Made by a program: the position numbers and the translations under genes. The notes below the pieces were generated by a model. It saw only the letters and a list, made by a program, of their open reading frames with translations. It was not told the origin of the DNA and ran no database searches. A stretch of DNA of 61,047 nucleotides from a bacterium (lineage in GTDB: Bacteria > Actinomycetota > Acidimicrobiia > Acidimicrobiales > Bin134), in assembly GCA_026708015.1 (NCBI GenBank), contig JAPOVT010000025.1:1-61047 (forward strand), written 5' to 3'. Positions 37,783-46,898 of this stretch are shown here, piece by piece; positions within the stretch are counted from its first letter, which is position 1, and the number at the start of each line of letters is the position of its first letter.

Positions 37783-38000
37783 GTGATGTGAATTTGGACC
37801 GCGGTCCAATCGACCGGGACGAAATCAGGGACAAGTTCCAGGAGTTGAAGGGGGGCTTGGACCACACTGCGGAAGCGGCTCGCACCCCGGTTCTGGGAGC
37901 GGGAATGGTGGCTCTTGTGATTTTGGCGGTGCTGGCCTTCTGGTTGGGGCGCAGACGCGGCCGCGCCAGCCGGACCGTGGTCGAAGTCCGCCGAGTCTGA
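37779..38000 (+). CDS. Small single-pass membrane protein, DUF3618-like
   Basis: This 73-aa protein has a hydrophilic N-terminal helix (RDEIRDKFQELKGGLDHTAE), one transmembrane segment (VLGAGMVALVILAVLAFWLG) and a very basic tail (RRRGRASR). The order resembles small DUF3618-type partners of holin-like membrane proteins in actinobacteria, but the similarity is weak. GTG 37779 overlaps the upstream stop by 4 bases. Function unknown. Confidence 0.6.
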   Translation: MSDVNLDRGPIDRDEIRDKFQELKGGLDHTAEAARTPVLGAGMVALVILAVLAFWLGRRRGRASRTVVEVRRV

Positions 38001-38006
38001 ATCAAC

Positions 38007-38219
38007 ATGCCCGATCCCTTGAGGTATCTACGCCGCCAAGCCATTCGACGCGGCATCATGGGAGGCAGCCGGGTATGGCTCCTCCTGGGGGGAGTTGCAT
38101 GGGGTCTCCGCCTGCTGAGCCGGGTGGCGAGCACCCGTCGGATGCGAACAGTGCTCGTTGAGGAACTTCGCCCTGGTGAGAGCCTGCACATCTCCCATCT
38201 GTCCGACGATTCACAGTGA
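38007..38219 (+). CDS. Small basic membrane-associated protein of unknown function
   Basis: This 70-aa protein has a basic N-terminus (LRYLRRQAIRRGIMGGSR) followed by one short hydrophobic stretch (VWLLLGGVAWGLRLLSRVA) and an acidic C-terminus. I do not recognise a family. It starts 6 bases after the preceding small membrane gene. Its stop overlaps the GTG of trmI, so it is translated as part of this operon. Confidence 0.6.
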   Translation: MPDPLRYLRRQAIRRGIMGGSRVWLLLGGVAWGLRLLSRVASTRRMRTVLVEELRPGESLHISHLSDDSQ

Positions 38220-38989
38220 GCCGAGTGCTCCAGGCCGGCGAGATGGTCCTGTTCACCGACCGGAAGGGCCGCCGCTATCTGGCCACGCTGACTGAGGGCT
38301 GCGATTTTCACACCCACGCGGGCTCGGTGGCCCACGACAATTTGATTGGTGGCACCGAAGGCATGCAGGTGCGAACGACCCGCAATGCCGAACTGACTGT
38401 TTGGCGTCCCACCCTGCGTGACTACGTGCTGAAGATGCCCCGGGGAGCACAGGTGGTGTATCCCAAAGACAGTGCGGCCATCCTCATGCATGCCGATGTC
38501 TTTCCCGGCGCACGAGTGCTGGAGTCGGGTGTGGGGTCAGGGGCGCTGTCACTGAGCCTGGTGAGAGCCGGCGCGTTGGTGATGGGCTACGAAATCAGAG
38601 AGGACTTCGCCCAACGGGCCATCGAGAACGTGACCAGCTTTCTCGGCCCTGAGGCTGCTGACAGCTACCAGGTAGAGATCCGGGACTGCTATCTGGGGAT
38701 CGAGGCCGAGGGACTGGACCGAGTGGTGTTGGATTTGCCCGAGCCCTGGCAGGTGATACCCCATGCGGAGAGCTCTCTACTCCCCGGCGGCATCCTGGTG
38801 GCCTACACGCCGAGCATCGTTCAAGCGGTGCAGTTGCGTGAAGCCTGCGAGCCCGGTCCTTGGGCATCGGTGTCTACTGTGGAGATACTCCACCGCGACT
38901 GGCACATCAAGGGCGACGCGGTGAGGCCCGAGCATCGAATGGTGGGCCATACCGGCTTTGTTACCTCTGCTCGGCGACTCGCGGACTAG
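38216..38989 (+). CDS. trmI: tRNA (adenine-58-N1) methyltransferase TrmI
   Basis: TrmI methylates adenosine 58 in the T loop of tRNAs using S-adenosylmethionine. The 257-aa protein has the small N-terminal beta domain, then the hinge LRDYVLKMPRGAQVVYPKD. The class I methyltransferase motifs follow: ARVLESGVGSGALSLSL (motif I), VMGYEIREDFAQRAIENV, VLDLPEPWQVIPHA (motif IV) and GGILVAYTPSIVQAVQL. In actinobacteria trmI is often next to the proteasome ATPase gene, as here (arc starts about 450 bases away). GTG 38216 overlaps the previous stop. Confidence 0.93.
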   Translation: MSRVLQAGEMVLFTDRKGRRYLATLTEGCDFHTHAGSVAHDNLIGGTEGMQVRTTRNAELTVWRPTLRDYVLKMPRGAQVVYPKDSAAILMHADVFPGARVLESGVGSGALSLSLVRAGALVMGYEIREDFAQRAIENVTSFLGPEAADSYQVEIRDCYLGIEAEGLDRVVLDLPEPWQVIPHAESSLLPGGILVAYTPSIVQAVQLREACEPGPWASVSTVEILHRDWHIKGDAVRPEHRMVGHTGFVTSARRLAD

Positions 38990-39012
38990 CGCCGAGAACT
39001 GGAACGTGAGGC

Positions 39013-39252
39013 TTAGACCTCGATGAAGATGCACTCTCCAGGGCATTCTTCGGCCGATTCGATGGTGGCCTCTTCCTGACCTTCGGGGACGATGGCCAGA
39101 CCCTCGACTCCCCCCGGCTCGCTGAAAACCTTGTCGCCTTCTTTCACGTAGGCAAGACCATCGTCGAGCAGAGTGAAGACATCGGGGGCGATCTCTTCAC
39201 AGAGACCGTCACCAGTGCAGAGATCTTGATCGATCCAAACCTTCATTTGCAT
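39013..39252 (-). CDS. Small ferredoxin with a [3Fe-4S]-type cysteine pattern
   Basis: The 79-aa electron carrier begins VWIDQDLCTGDGLCEEIAPD and ends SAEECPGECIFIEV. The first motif is CTGDGLC, with Asp where a second cluster cysteine would be, and the last cluster cysteine is followed by Pro in CPGEC. This pattern is typical of single-cluster [3Fe-4S] or Asp-ligated [4Fe-4S] actinobacterial ferredoxins that often serve P450s or other oxidoreductases. ATG 39252 (Met-Gln-Met) is used; the Met two codons on is an alternative, and AGGAAAGGG lies upstream. It is divergent from arc and convergent with trmI. Confidence 0.88.
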   Translation of the reverse strand: MQMKVWIDQDLCTGDGLCEEIAPDVFTLLDDGLAYVKEGDKVFSEPGGVEGLAIVPEGQEEATIESAEECPGECIFIEV

Positions 39253-39420
39253 CGGTGCTGGGGCCCTTTCCTGGCTGACAGCGGACGGCAAGCATGGTAG
39301 ACGCTGGCTGCGCTCTCAGTGTAACCGACGCACAGCCGATCTCCTCTACACCGCGGGAATTGGCCTGGGCAGGAACGAGTCGGGCCGGGACCTCACATCA
39401 GCAAGGCAGGTGATGGCGTG

Positions 39421-39426
39421 TAAAGT
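39421..39426 (+). promoter_or_regulatory. -10 box upstream of arc
   Basis: TAAAGT is followed by 9 bases and ATG 39436, so the mRNA would have a leader of only 2-3 bases or none. The 183-base gap to the divergent ferredoxin also contains TACACT on the minus strand (39323-39318), a possible ferredoxin -10 box. I see nothing else in it. Confidence 0.4.
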
Positions 39427-39435
39427 CGGGTTGGT

Positions 39436-41196
39436 ATGACAGACGGCGAGGCAGCAGCGACAGCGGAAGGGCCACAGGAGGAGGTCCCTCCGACAGAGCA
39501 GGTTGAGGCGCTGCAAGAAGAGGTGGCTGTCCTTCGCCAGCGGCTTCAAGACGCTCCGAAACGAGTGCGCACCCTGGAAGAGCGGTTGCTGGAAACCAAG
39601 GGGCAATTGGCCAAAGCCGTCTCTCAGAACGAGAAGCTCACCTACACGCTGCGCGAGGCCCGCGAGCACATTTCCGCCCTTCGGGATGAAGTGGACAAGC
39701 TGACGCAGCCCCCATCAGCCTATGGGACACTGCTGGGCCGAAACGACGACGGCACGGTGGACGTGTTCTCCGGGGGTCGCAAAATGCGGGTTGCGCTTCA
39801 CCCGGAGATCGAGTCGGAGGAGCTGAGCCGGGGCCAAGAGGTGGTCCTGAACGAATCGCTGAACGTTGTTCTGTCCCGGGTAGGCGACGGCACCGGCGAG
39901 GTAGTGACCATCAAGGAGCTGTTGGCCGGTGGCCTGCGGGCTCTCATTGTCGGACGGGCCGACGAAGAGCGGGTGGTGGAGCTGGCCACCGAGCTGATCG
40001 ACCAGCCTCTGAAGAGCGGGGACACCGCGCTGATGGATTCCCGGTCAGGCCTGCTCGTCGAGCGCCTGCCCCGCCCCGAAGTCGAAGACCTTGTGCTGGA
40101 AGAGGTGCCCGACATCACTTACGAGCAGGTTGGCGGACTGGACGAGCAGATCGAGCAGATTACCGACGCGGTCGAGCTTCCTTTCGTACACCATGATCTG
40201 TTTGCCGAGTACCAGCTGCCGGCACCGAAAGGCATACTGCTGTACGGCCCGCCCGGTTGCGGCAAGACTCTGATTGCCAAGGCAGTGGCCAACTCGCTGG
40301 CCAGCAAGGTGGCCGAGATGAGCTCCGACCGAGAGGCCCGGTCCTATTTCCTGAACATCAAGGGACCCGAGTTGCTCAACAAGTATGTGGGAGAGACCGA
40401 GCGCCAGATCAGATTGGTATTCCAGCGGGCTCGGGAGAAGTCGGCTGAGGGCTGGCCGGTAATTGTGTTCTTCGACGAGATGGAATCGCTCTTCCGCACT
40501 CGGGGCACTGGTATCAGCTCTGACATGGAGTCCACCGTGGTACCTCAGCTTCTGGCGGAGATTGACGGCGTAGAGGCACTGAAAAACGTGATTGTGATAG
40601 GAGCGTCGAACCGCGAGGACCTCATCGACCCAGCCATTCTGAGGCCGGGGCGTCTGGATGTGAAGATCAAGATCCAGCGTCCTGACGCCGATGCGGCTTG
40701 CGCCATCTTCTCCCGCTATCTCACCTCCGATCTGCCCATTGCCGTCGAGATGGTGGAAGGGCTGGGGGGTGGGGATCCAGACAAGGCCATCCAGGCCATG
40801 GTCGAGCAAGCGGTGGCCGAGATGTTCTTGGAAGAGGAGCGCAACCAGTTTTTGGAGGTCACCTACCAAAACGGTGACAAAGAAATCATGTACTTCAAGG
40901 ACTTTGCCTCCGGTGCCATGATCGAGAACGTGGTTCGCCGGGCCAAGAAACTGGCCATCAAGCGTCTGCTGGCGGGCGGGTCTCCAGGTATCCATCTCAA
41001 CGATCTGCTGGACTCGGTTCACCAGGAGTACCGCGAGCACGAAGATCTGCCCAACACCACGAACCCCGACGACTGGGCCAAGATCTCGGGCAAGAAGGGG
41101 GAGCGGATCGTGTTTGTCCGCACGCTGCTGTCCGACGAGGAGTCGAGCCAGGGCGGACGCTCAATCGAGGCAATAGGCCCCGGCCAATATCTCTAA
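39436..41196 (+). CDS. arc: Proteasome-associated AAA+ ATPase (ARC/Mpa)
   Basis: ARC (Mpa) forms a hexameric ring that recognises Pup-tagged proteins and threads them into the 20S proteasome. The 586-aa protein has the N-terminal coiled coil (about residues 20-95, with [16 protein letters not shown]) that binds Pup, and then two OB-fold domains. The AAA module has Walker A GPPGCGKT (271-278) and Walker B VFFDEMES (about 343-350), with the arginine-finger region [10 protein letters not shown] following. The chain ends GQYL, the proteasome-docking tail with the penultimate Tyr. The gene heads the Pup-proteasome cluster and lies 48 bases upstream of dop. Confidence 0.97.
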   Translation: MTDGEAAATAEGPQEEVPPTEQVEALQEEVAVLRQRLQDAPKRVRTLEERLLETKGQLAKAVSQNEKLTYTLREAREHISALRDEVDKLTQPPSAYGTLLGRNDDGTVDVFSGGRKMRVALHPEIESEELSRGQEVVLNESLNVVLSRVGDGTGEVVTIKELLAGGLRALIVGRADEERVVELATELIDQPLKSGDTALMDSRSGLLVERLPRPEVEDLVLEEVPDITYEQVGGLDEQIEQITDAVELPFVHHDLFAEYQLPAPKGILLYGPPGCGKTLIAKAVANSLASKVAEMSSDREARSYFLNIKGPELLNKYVGETERQIRLVFQRAREKSAEGWPVIVFFDEMESLFRTRGTGISSDMESTVVPQLLAEIDGVEALKNVIVIGASNREDLIDPAILRPGRLDVKIKIQRPDADAACAIFSRYLTSDLPIAVEMVEGLGGGDPDKAIQAMVEQAVAEMFLEEERNQFLEVTYQNGDKEIMYFKDFASGAMIENVVRRAKKLAIKRLLAGGSPGIHLNDLLDSVHQEYREHEDLPNTTNPDDWAKISGKKGERIVFVRTLLSDEESSQGGRSIEAIGPGQYL

Positions 41197-41231
41197 TCTC
41201 GATAACCGCCCGACTATCAGTTCAAGTCATG

Positions 41232-41237
41232 TAGCGT
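41232..41237 (+). promoter_or_regulatory. -10 box for a leaderless dop start
   Basis: TAGCGT is followed by 7 bases and ATG 41245. This supports starting Dop at MAVPKICGIE rather than three codons earlier at GTG 41236, which overlaps the box. Confidence 0.5.
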
Positions 41238-41244
41238 GCCGAGC

Positions 41245-42768
41245 ATGGCGGTTCCCAAGATCTGCGGTATTGAGACCGAGTACGGGATTGCCCACACTGG
41301 CACCGAGGACGCCAATCCGATCGCTGCGTCATCGCTGCTCATCAACTCTTATCTGGCAGAGGTGGAGCGCACCGGGGAAGGTGGACCGGCCGCCGGAGTG
41401 AACTGGGACTTCGAGGACGAGATGCCCGGAAACGACATCCGAGGCATAGCCCCGCTGGGGTCGCTGGCCCCCGAAATCGAGACGCACCTGGTGAATGCCG
41501 TGCTGACCAACGGTGCCCGGTATTACGTGGACCATGCCCACCCCGAATTGTCCACTCCAGAGTGCAGCAACGCTTTGGACGTGACCCGATTCGACAAGGC
41601 GGGTGAACTGATCCTGGTCCGTTCTATGGAGGCAGCCGCTCAGCTGCTGCCCCATGGCCAGGAACTGGTGGTCTACAAGAACAACTCTGATGGCAAGGGA
41701 AACAGCTACGGCTGCCATGAGAACTACCTCATGGCTCGTACAACCCCCTTCTTCCAAATAGTGGTTCATGCAACCTCCCATCTGGTTACCCGTCAGATCT
41801 TCACCGGGTCAGGCAAGGTTGGTTCGGAAGCCCCCGGACTGACGACTGCAGAGGTGCCCTTCCAGATCACTCAGCGGGCCGATTTCTTCGAGGAGGAGGT
41901 GGGCCTTGAGACCACGCTCAAGCGGCCCATTATCAATACCCGGGATGAGCCCCACGCCGACGCCCGGCACTATCGCCGTCTGCACGTCATCACCGGCGAT
42001 GCCAACATGTCGGAGGTGGCCACCTTTCTAAAGGTGGGAACCACCGCCATCGTCTTGGCCATGGTCGAGGACAATGTGTTGCCCCGGGAGTTCCGCTTTC
42101 GAACGCCGGTGCAGGCCATGCGCCAAGTCTCCTACGACGTGAGCTTGACTAAGCCTCTGGAACTGGCCGACGGCACTGCCGCAACTGCCCTGGAAATCCA
42201 ATGGGACCTGTTGGACCAGGCTCGGAAGTACGCCGACAGCCATGGGCTGGATGCAGTCGGCGGCCCCGTTGGAGAAATGGTGATCGACCGGTGGGAGCAG
42301 GTGTTGGCCGCCTTGGAGGCCGACCCCATGAGTCTGGCCGACCAACTGGACTGGGTAGCCAAGTATCGGTTGATTCAAGGTTTGTCGCAGCGCCATGGGC
42401 TGCGGCCCGACGATTCTCGGCTGGCTGCTCTCGACCTTCAGTACCACGACTTGCGGCCAGAGAGATCGGTGGCGGCGCGTGTGGGATTGGAATCGCTGAT
42501 TTCAGCCGACGATGCCCGTTCGGCCATTTCTGATCCCCCAACGGACACCCGGGCCTTCTTCCGAGGCCAGTGCCTCAAACGGTGGGCGCCCAGCATCGTG
42601 GCGGCGAACTGGGACTCAATCGTTTTCGATGTGGGCGACGAACCGCTGCGACGGGTTCCCATGATGGAACCCACCCGAGGCACGGTGGAACATGTGGGCC
42701 AACTCCTGGCTGATTGCGATTCGGCCGGCGAGCTGCTGACCCGCCTGCGGGAGCCGGGCTCCCGCTAA
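41245..42768 (+). CDS. dop: Pup deamidase/depupylase Dop
   Basis: Dop converts the C-terminal Gln of Pup to Glu before ligation and also removes Pup from tagged proteins. The 507-aa protein shares the carboxylate-amine-ligase fold with PafA. Shared blocks are ICGIETEYGIAH at the N-terminus, [32 protein letters not shown], and [20 protein letters not shown]. It differs from PafA by an insertion after the first motif (about residues 38-75), corresponding to the Dop loop. A start at ATG 41245 is supported by the TAGCGT box. The Gln ending of the neighbouring Pup means Dop deamidation is required. Confidence 0.96.
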   Translation: MAVPKICGIETEYGIAHTGTEDANPIAASSLLINSYLAEVERTGEGGPAAGVNWDFEDEMPGNDIRGIAPLGSLAPEIETHLVNAVLTNGARYYVDHAHPELSTPECSNALDVTRFDKAGELILVRSMEAAAQLLPHGQELVVYKNNSDGKGNSYGCHENYLMARTTPFFQIVVHATSHLVTRQIFTGSGKVGSEAPGLTTAEVPFQITQRADFFEEEVGLETTLKRPIINTRDEPHADARHYRRLHVITGDANMSEVATFLKVGTTAIVLAMVEDNVLPREFRFRTPVQAMRQVSYDVSLTKPLELADGTAATALEIQWDLLDQARKYADSHGLDAVGGPVGEMVIDRWEQVLAALEADPMSLADQLDWVAKYRLIQGLSQRHGLRPDDSRLAALDLQYHDLRPERSVAARVGLESLISADDARSAISDPPTDTRAFFRGQCLKRWAPSIVAANWDSIVFDVGDEPLRRVPMMEPTRGTVEHVGQLLADCDSAGELLTRLREPGSR

Positions 42769-42795
42769 ATTGTCCTCACTTCCGGGTCAGCGCGA

Positions 42796-42801
42796 TATCG
42801 T
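42796..42801 (+). promoter_or_regulatory. Possible -10 box upstream of pup
   Basis: TATCGT lies 33 bases before the pup ATG, and a TTGTCC is 20 bases further upstream. The predicted leader contains the ribosome-binding site GGGGGATGAG just before the start. The -35 spacing is long, so this is tentative. Confidence 0.3.
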
Positions 42802-42834
42802 GATCGACACACATCCGGGTATCAGGGGGATGAG

Positions 42835-43029
42835 ATGGCAGAACGAGAGCAGATCAAGAAGCCGGCGCCTCAGCGAGAGGAATCGGAGGTCGAAGACGCC
42901 CCTGCAACTTCGGGACAAGGCGATGAGCTAAAGGCGGAACTCGACGAGCTGCTCGACGAGATCGACGAGGTGCTGGAATCCAACGCCGAGGACTTCGTCA
43001 AGTCTTATATCCAAAAGGGCGGGCAGTAG
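42835..43029 (+). CDS. pup: Prokaryotic ubiquitin-like protein Pup
   Basis: Pup is the 64-aa intrinsically disordered tag that PafA joins to lysines of target proteins for recognition by ARC. The N-terminus is charged and the central helix-forming segment is GDELKAELDELLDEIDEVLE. The tail is DFVKSYIQKGGQ, with the essential Gly-Gly followed by Gln. The final Gln must become Glu by Dop before ligation. The ATG at 42835 has a strong ribosome-binding site. It lies 66 bases after dop and 16 bases before prcB, which has its own possible promoter. Confidence 0.98.
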   Translation: MAEREQIKKPAPQREESEVEDAPATSGQGDELKAELDELLDEIDEVLESNAEDFVKSYIQKGGQ

Positions 43030-43032
43030 CGG

Positions 43033-43038
43033 TAGTCT
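43033..43038 (+). promoter_or_regulatory. -10 box for a leaderless prcB start
   Basis: TAGTCT lies just after the pup stop and 7 bases before GTG 43046. It would allow prcBA to be transcribed independently of pup. Confidence 0.45.
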
Positions 43039-43045
43039 GCAAACT

Positions 43046-43846
43046 GTGACGTTGCCCCTCTTTGAAGCCGGGGGTGACCCGGGCCCCAACTTTGCGGAGT
43101 TGGTGCGGTCCGCAGGGCTGGTACCGCCAGTTCCCGACGTCCCGGCTGCCGACATGGCCATTTCCCATGCCACAACGGTGGTTGCCATTCGCTGCCACCA
43201 GGGGGTGGTGATGGCCGGAGACCGCCGGGCAACCGCCGGACACCTCATAAGCCACCGGACCATCGAAAAGGTATTCCCCGCCGACCACTACTCGGGGGTG
43301 GCTATTGCCGGTGCCGCTGGGCCTGCCATGGAGATGGTTCGGCTGTTCCAATTGCAACTCGAGCATTATGAGAAGGTGGAGGGGAAAGCCCTCAGCCTGG
43401 ACGGCAAGGCCAACCAGCTCGGCATGATGGTGAGGAACAACCTGCCAGCGGCCATGCAGGGGTTTGCGGTGGTCCCGCTCTTCGCCGGCTATGACACCAA
43501 CCGCGAAGTCGGTCGCCTGTTCCAGTACGACGTCACCGGCGGCCGCTACGAGGAGCGGGAATATGCAGTGGGGGGTTCGGGGAGCCTTCACGCGGGGACG
43601 GTGATAAAGCTGGGCTATCGGCCGGAAGCCGATGCCGATGAAATGATCGACTTGGCGGTTTCGGCCTTGTTCCGCACCGCTGAGGAAGACTCGGCCACCG
43701 GCGGACCCGATCTGGTGCGGGGGATCTATCCGGTGGTGGCAGTCATCGGGGCCGACGGATTCCAGCGGGTGGCCGATGAGGAAGTCGAAACCCGATTCCG
43801 CGACCTCCTCACCAGTCTGGAGAACCAAGGGGGTAATTCACAGTGA
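43046..43846 (+). CDS. prcB: 20S proteasome beta subunit
   Basis: PrcB carries the proteolytic sites of the 20S core. The 266-aa precursor has a propeptide of about 42 residues ending ADMAISHA, followed by the N-terminal nucleophile Thr43 of the mature chain (TTVVAIRC). Further conserved blocks are VVMAGDRRATAGHLIS, where Asp and Arg assist catalysis, AMQGFAVVPLFAGYD and YAVGGSGSLHA, with SATGGPDLVRGIYPVVAVI near the end. GTG 43046 is supported by the TAGTCT box 7 bases before it. The stop overlaps the start of prcA (GTGA). Confidence 0.97.
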   Translation: MTLPLFEAGGDPGPNFAELVRSAGLVPPVPDVPAADMAISHATTVVAIRCHQGVVMAGDRRATAGHLISHRTIEKVFPADHYSGVAIAGAAGPAMEMVRLFQLQLEHYEKVEGKALSLDGKANQLGMMVRNNLPAAMQGFAVVPLFAGYDTNREVGRLFQYDVTGGRYEEREYAVGGSGSLHAGTVIKLGYRPEADADEMIDLAVSALFRTAEEDSATGGPDLVRGIYPVVAVIGADGFQRVADEEVETRFRDLLTSLENQGGNSQ

Positions 43847-44520
43847 CCATGCCCTTTTACGTAGCGCCCGAGCAGCTGATGAAGGATCGGGCCGACTTCG
43901 CCCGCAAGGGAATTGCCCGCGGCCGGGCTCTTGCTGCGCTCAGCGTTCGCGACGGCATCTTGATCTGCGCCGAGAACCGCTCCAATACATTGCGCAAAGT
44001 CAGTGAGATTTACGATCGCATCGCCTTCGCCGGTGTGGGCCGCTACAACGAGTTCGACCAGCTCCGCATTGCCGGCGTGCGCCACGCCGACCTCAAGGGT
44101 TACACCTATAGCCGTGAGGATGTGGATGCCCGGAGCTTGGCCAACCAGTACGCCCAAGTGCTGGGCCAGACCTTTACCCACGAAATGAAGCCGATGGAGG
44201 TGGAAATCCTGGTGGCTGAGGTGGCTACCGATGCCGACGGCGATCAGATGTTCCACGTTCTCTACGACGGTACGGTGAACGACGAATCGGGCTTCACCGT
44301 TCTAGGTGGTGAGGCCGATTCCATCGCCGAGAGGCTGGGTGAGACCTACGACCGGGACTGGCCGGTCGGCGATGCGGTCCAAGCCGCGGCGGCAGCGCTG
44401 GCCACCGATGAGCGGACGCTGGAAGCCGATGACCTCGAGGTGGCCATCCTGGTGCGCGAGACCGGGAGGCGGGCGTTCCAGAGAATCGAAGGCGACGAGC
44501 TGACTGGGCTATTGGGCTGA
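43843..44520 (+). CDS. prcA: 20S proteasome alpha subunit
   Basis: PrcA forms the outer rings and gate of the 20S core and receives the ARC tail. The 225-aa protein begins [19 protein letters not shown], then [40 protein letters not shown] and [20 protein letters not shown], matching actinobacterial PrcA. GTG 43843 overlaps the prcB stop by 4 bases; the ATG two codons later is the alternative start. The C-terminus is short compared with proteins having long disordered tails. It lies 37 bases upstream of pafA. Confidence 0.96.
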   Translation: MTMPFYVAPEQLMKDRADFARKGIARGRALAALSVRDGILICAENRSNTLRKVSEIYDRIAFAGVGRYNEFDQLRIAGVRHADLKGYTYSREDVDARSLANQYAQVLGQTFTHEMKPMEVEILVAEVATDADGDQMFHVLYDGTVNDESGFTVLGGEADSIAERLGETYDRDWPVGDAVQAAAAALATDERTLEADDLEVAILVRETGRRAFQRIEGDELTGLLG

Positions 44521-44557
44521 TGGAACGGCGGACTTCCGGCATGGGAAGCGGATAGGC

Positions 44558-45916
44558 ATGGAGCGTCGGATCTTCGGGATCGAGAACGAATACGGCGTCA
44601 CCTGCGCGCTGCGGGGCCACCGCCGACTGAGCCCCGACGAGGTAGCCCGCTACTTGTTCCGAAGGGTTGTGTCCTGGGGGCGCAGCAGCAATGTGTTCTT
44701 GGTCAACGGGGCCCGGCTGTATCTGGACGTGGGCTCGCATCCCGAATACGCCACCCCTGAGTGTGACTCGGTCTACGACCTGGTAGCCCACGACAAGGCC
44801 GGCGAGCGCATTTTGGAGACCCTCATCGAGAGCGCGGAGCAGCGGCTTCGGGAAGAGGGCATCCAGGGAGACATCTATCTGTTCAAGAACAACACCGATT
44901 CGGCCGGAAACAGCTACGGCTGCCACGAGAACTACCTCACCAGCCGCCGGGATGACTTCTCCGAATATGCCGAGGTGCTGATCCCGTTCCTGGTCAGCCG
45001 CCAGATCTATGCCGGAGCAGGCAAAGTACTCCAGACCGCCCGAGGAGCCACCTACTGCATAAGCCAAAGAGCCGAGCACATCTGGGAGGGGGTCTCCAGC
45101 GCTACCACCCGTTCCCGGCCCATCATCAACACCCGAGACGAGCCCCACGCCGACGCCGAGCGATACCGGCGGCTGCATGTGATCGTGGGGGACTCCAACA
45201 TGAGCGAGTACGCCACCTTCTTGAAAGCAGGAGCGACCAGCATTCTGCTGCGGATGCTGGAGGACCCTTCGGTGGCTCTGCGGGATATGACCCTGGACAA
45301 TCCGATCAGGGCCATCAGAGAGATCAGCCACGACCCCACGTGCATGCGGCGGATACGACTGGCCAGCGGCCGTGAGGTAAGCGCGCTGGAGATCCAGTCG
45401 GAATACCTCGACCGCGCCCTCAAGTACGCCGACAGTCGAGAGCTGGAGCCGCAAGACAAGCAGGCCCTGCAAATGTGGGAGCACTGCCTGACCCGAATCG
45501 CCGATGATCCCTTGAGCCTGAGTCGAGAATGCGACTGGGTGATGAAGTTCCACCTTGTGGAGGCGTATCGGGAGCGCCACGATCTAAGGCTGAGCGACCC
45601 TCGGGTGGCCCTGCTAGATCTTCAATACCACGATGTGAATCGATCCCGCAGCCTCTTCTACCGGATGCAGAACCGGGGCATGGCCGAACGGATGTGCGTG
45701 GACGACGAGATCAGCCACGCAGTGGAGAACCCACCAGCCACCACCCGGGCCCGACTCCGGGGAGAGTTCATACGGAGGGCGAAAGAGCGCAAACGGGATT
45801 ACACCGTGGATTGGGTGCATCTGAAGCTGAACGACCAAGCACAGCGAACTGTCCTTTGCAAAGATCCGTTCCGAGCCCACGACGAACGGGTGGAAAAGCT
45901 GATCGAATCCCTGTGA
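44558..45916 (+). CDS. pafA: Pup ligase PafA
   Basis: PafA phosphorylates the C-terminal Glu of deamidated Pup and forms an isopeptide bond with a lysine of the target. The 452-aa enzyme has the N-terminal Mg-ATP motif [34 protein letters not shown] and [17 protein letters not shown], then [20 protein letters not shown]. The C-terminal domain begins near [16 protein letters not shown]. It lacks the loop insertion present in Dop upstream. The ATG at 44558 follows GGAAGCGGA. pafB starts 16 bases downstream, forming pafA-pafB-pafC-lepB. Confidence 0.97.
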   Translation: MERRIFGIENEYGVTCALRGHRRLSPDEVARYLFRRVVSWGRSSNVFLVNGARLYLDVGSHPEYATPECDSVYDLVAHDKAGERILETLIESAEQRLREEGIQGDIYLFKNNTDSAGNSYGCHENYLTSRRDDFSEYAEVLIPFLVSRQIYAGAGKVLQTARGATYCISQRAEHIWEGVSSATTRSRPIINTRDEPHADAERYRRLHVIVGDSNMSEYATFLKAGATSILLRMLEDPSVALRDMTLDNPIRAIREISHDPTCMRRIRLASGREVSALEIQSEYLDRALKYADSRELEPQDKQALQMWEHCLTRIADDPLSLSRECDWVMKFHLVEAYRERHDLRLSDPRVALLDLQYHDVNRSRSLFYRMQNRGMAERMCVDDEISHAVENPPATTRARLRGEFIRRAKERKRDYTVDWVHLKLNDQAQRTVLCKDPFRAHDERVEKLIESL

Positions 45917-45932
45917 AGTCTTCGTCGCGCTG

Positions 45933-46898
45933 ATGGCTGCCAGTTCCAGAAGAAAACCGGAGCAGGTCAGGCTGGAGCGATTGCTTCGACTCATTGCCGC
46001 GCTGATTGACACGCCTCGCTTTCTTTCCATCGAAGAGATCCACAAGAGGGTGGGAATCTCCCGCGGCGCCGACTCGGCTGGCTATCCGGAGAACGGGGCG
46101 GCCGCCAAGCGGGCCTTTCATCGAGATATGAACGAGTTGGCCGACGCCGGAATCCCGGTCATTTCCGGGCCGGTGCCCGGTCAGGAACGGGAGACCTGGG
46201 GATACCGAATCCGCAAGCAGGACTACTCGCTGCCGGACATGGACTTCGAGGCTGACGAACTCGCCGCCTTGCACCGGGCGGCCACCGCAGTCCGATTCGA
46301 CGGGGTCTCCGGTTCAGAGGCGCTGTGGAAGCTGGGCGGGAGGGTGGGGGAGGGGACAGAGGCTGAATTGGCTGCGGTGCCGGTTCATCCCGTACTGGCA
46401 GACCTGTTCCAGGCAGTCACCGAACAGCGAGTGGCCGGGTTCGCCTACGGCGGGCAGGATCGCGCCATTGAGCCGTGGACCCTGGCCTTCGATCAGGGGC
46501 ACTGGTATGTGGTGGGCCACGACCGCTCGCGCGACGACAAGCGCACCTTCCGGGTGGACCGAATCGAAAGCGACGTGACCCTGGGGCCCTCCGGCGGCTT
46601 CCAGCAGCCCGACGACGCTGCTGGCTGGGTGCCCATTCAGCCTTGGAAATTTGGGACCGAAGCACCGGTCAGTGCCCGCCTTAGAGTCGACCCGGAGCAG
46701 GCAGTCTGGGCCGCTCGGCGCCTCGGACAAGAACCGGTGGCGAAAGAGGGCGACGGCTCGGCGGTGTTCGAGGTTGTGGTCCGCAGCACAGATGCCTTTC
46801 GCTCTTTGGTCTTGGAGTTCCTTGAACACGCTGAGATCGTCAGCCCCCCGGAACTGCGTGCTGGCGTGGTGGCCTGGCTCGAGGAGTTGAGCCGTTGA
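45933..46898 (+). CDS. pafB: WYL-domain transcription regulator PafB
   Basis: PafB acts with PafC to activate DNA-damage genes in mycobacteria and is named for its linkage to pafA. The 321-aa protein has an N-terminal winged-helix segment (RLERLLRLIAALIDTPRFLS through FHRDMNELADAGIPV). A WYL ligand-binding domain (FAYGGQDRAIEPWTLAF, then GHWYVVGHDRSRDDKRTFRV) and a WCX-type tail (VRSTDAFRSLVLEFLEHAEI) follow. It starts 16 bases after pafA, and its stop overlaps the TTG of pafC by 4 bases, suggesting coupled expression of the heterodimer. Confidence 0.92.
   Translation: MAASSRRKPEQVRLERLLRLIAALIDTPRFLSIEEIHKRVGISRGADSAGYPENGAAAKRAFHRDMNELADAGIPVISGPVPGQERETWGYRIRKQDYSLPDMDFEADELAALHRAATAVRFDGVSGSEALWKLGGRVGEGTEAELAAVPVHPVLADLFQAVTEQRVAGFAYGGQDRAIEPWTLAFDQGHWYVVGHDRSRDDKRTFRVDRIESDVTLGPSGGFQQPDDAAGWVPIQPWKFGTEAPVSARLRVDPEQAVWAARRLGQEPVAKEGDGSAVFEVVVRSTDAFRSLVLEFLEHAEIVSPPELRAGVVAWLEELSR

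Noticed and set aside
44294..45580. 428-codon minus-strand frame inside prcA/pafA
   Set aside because: It covers two well-conserved genes on the other strand and shows only low-complexity composition.
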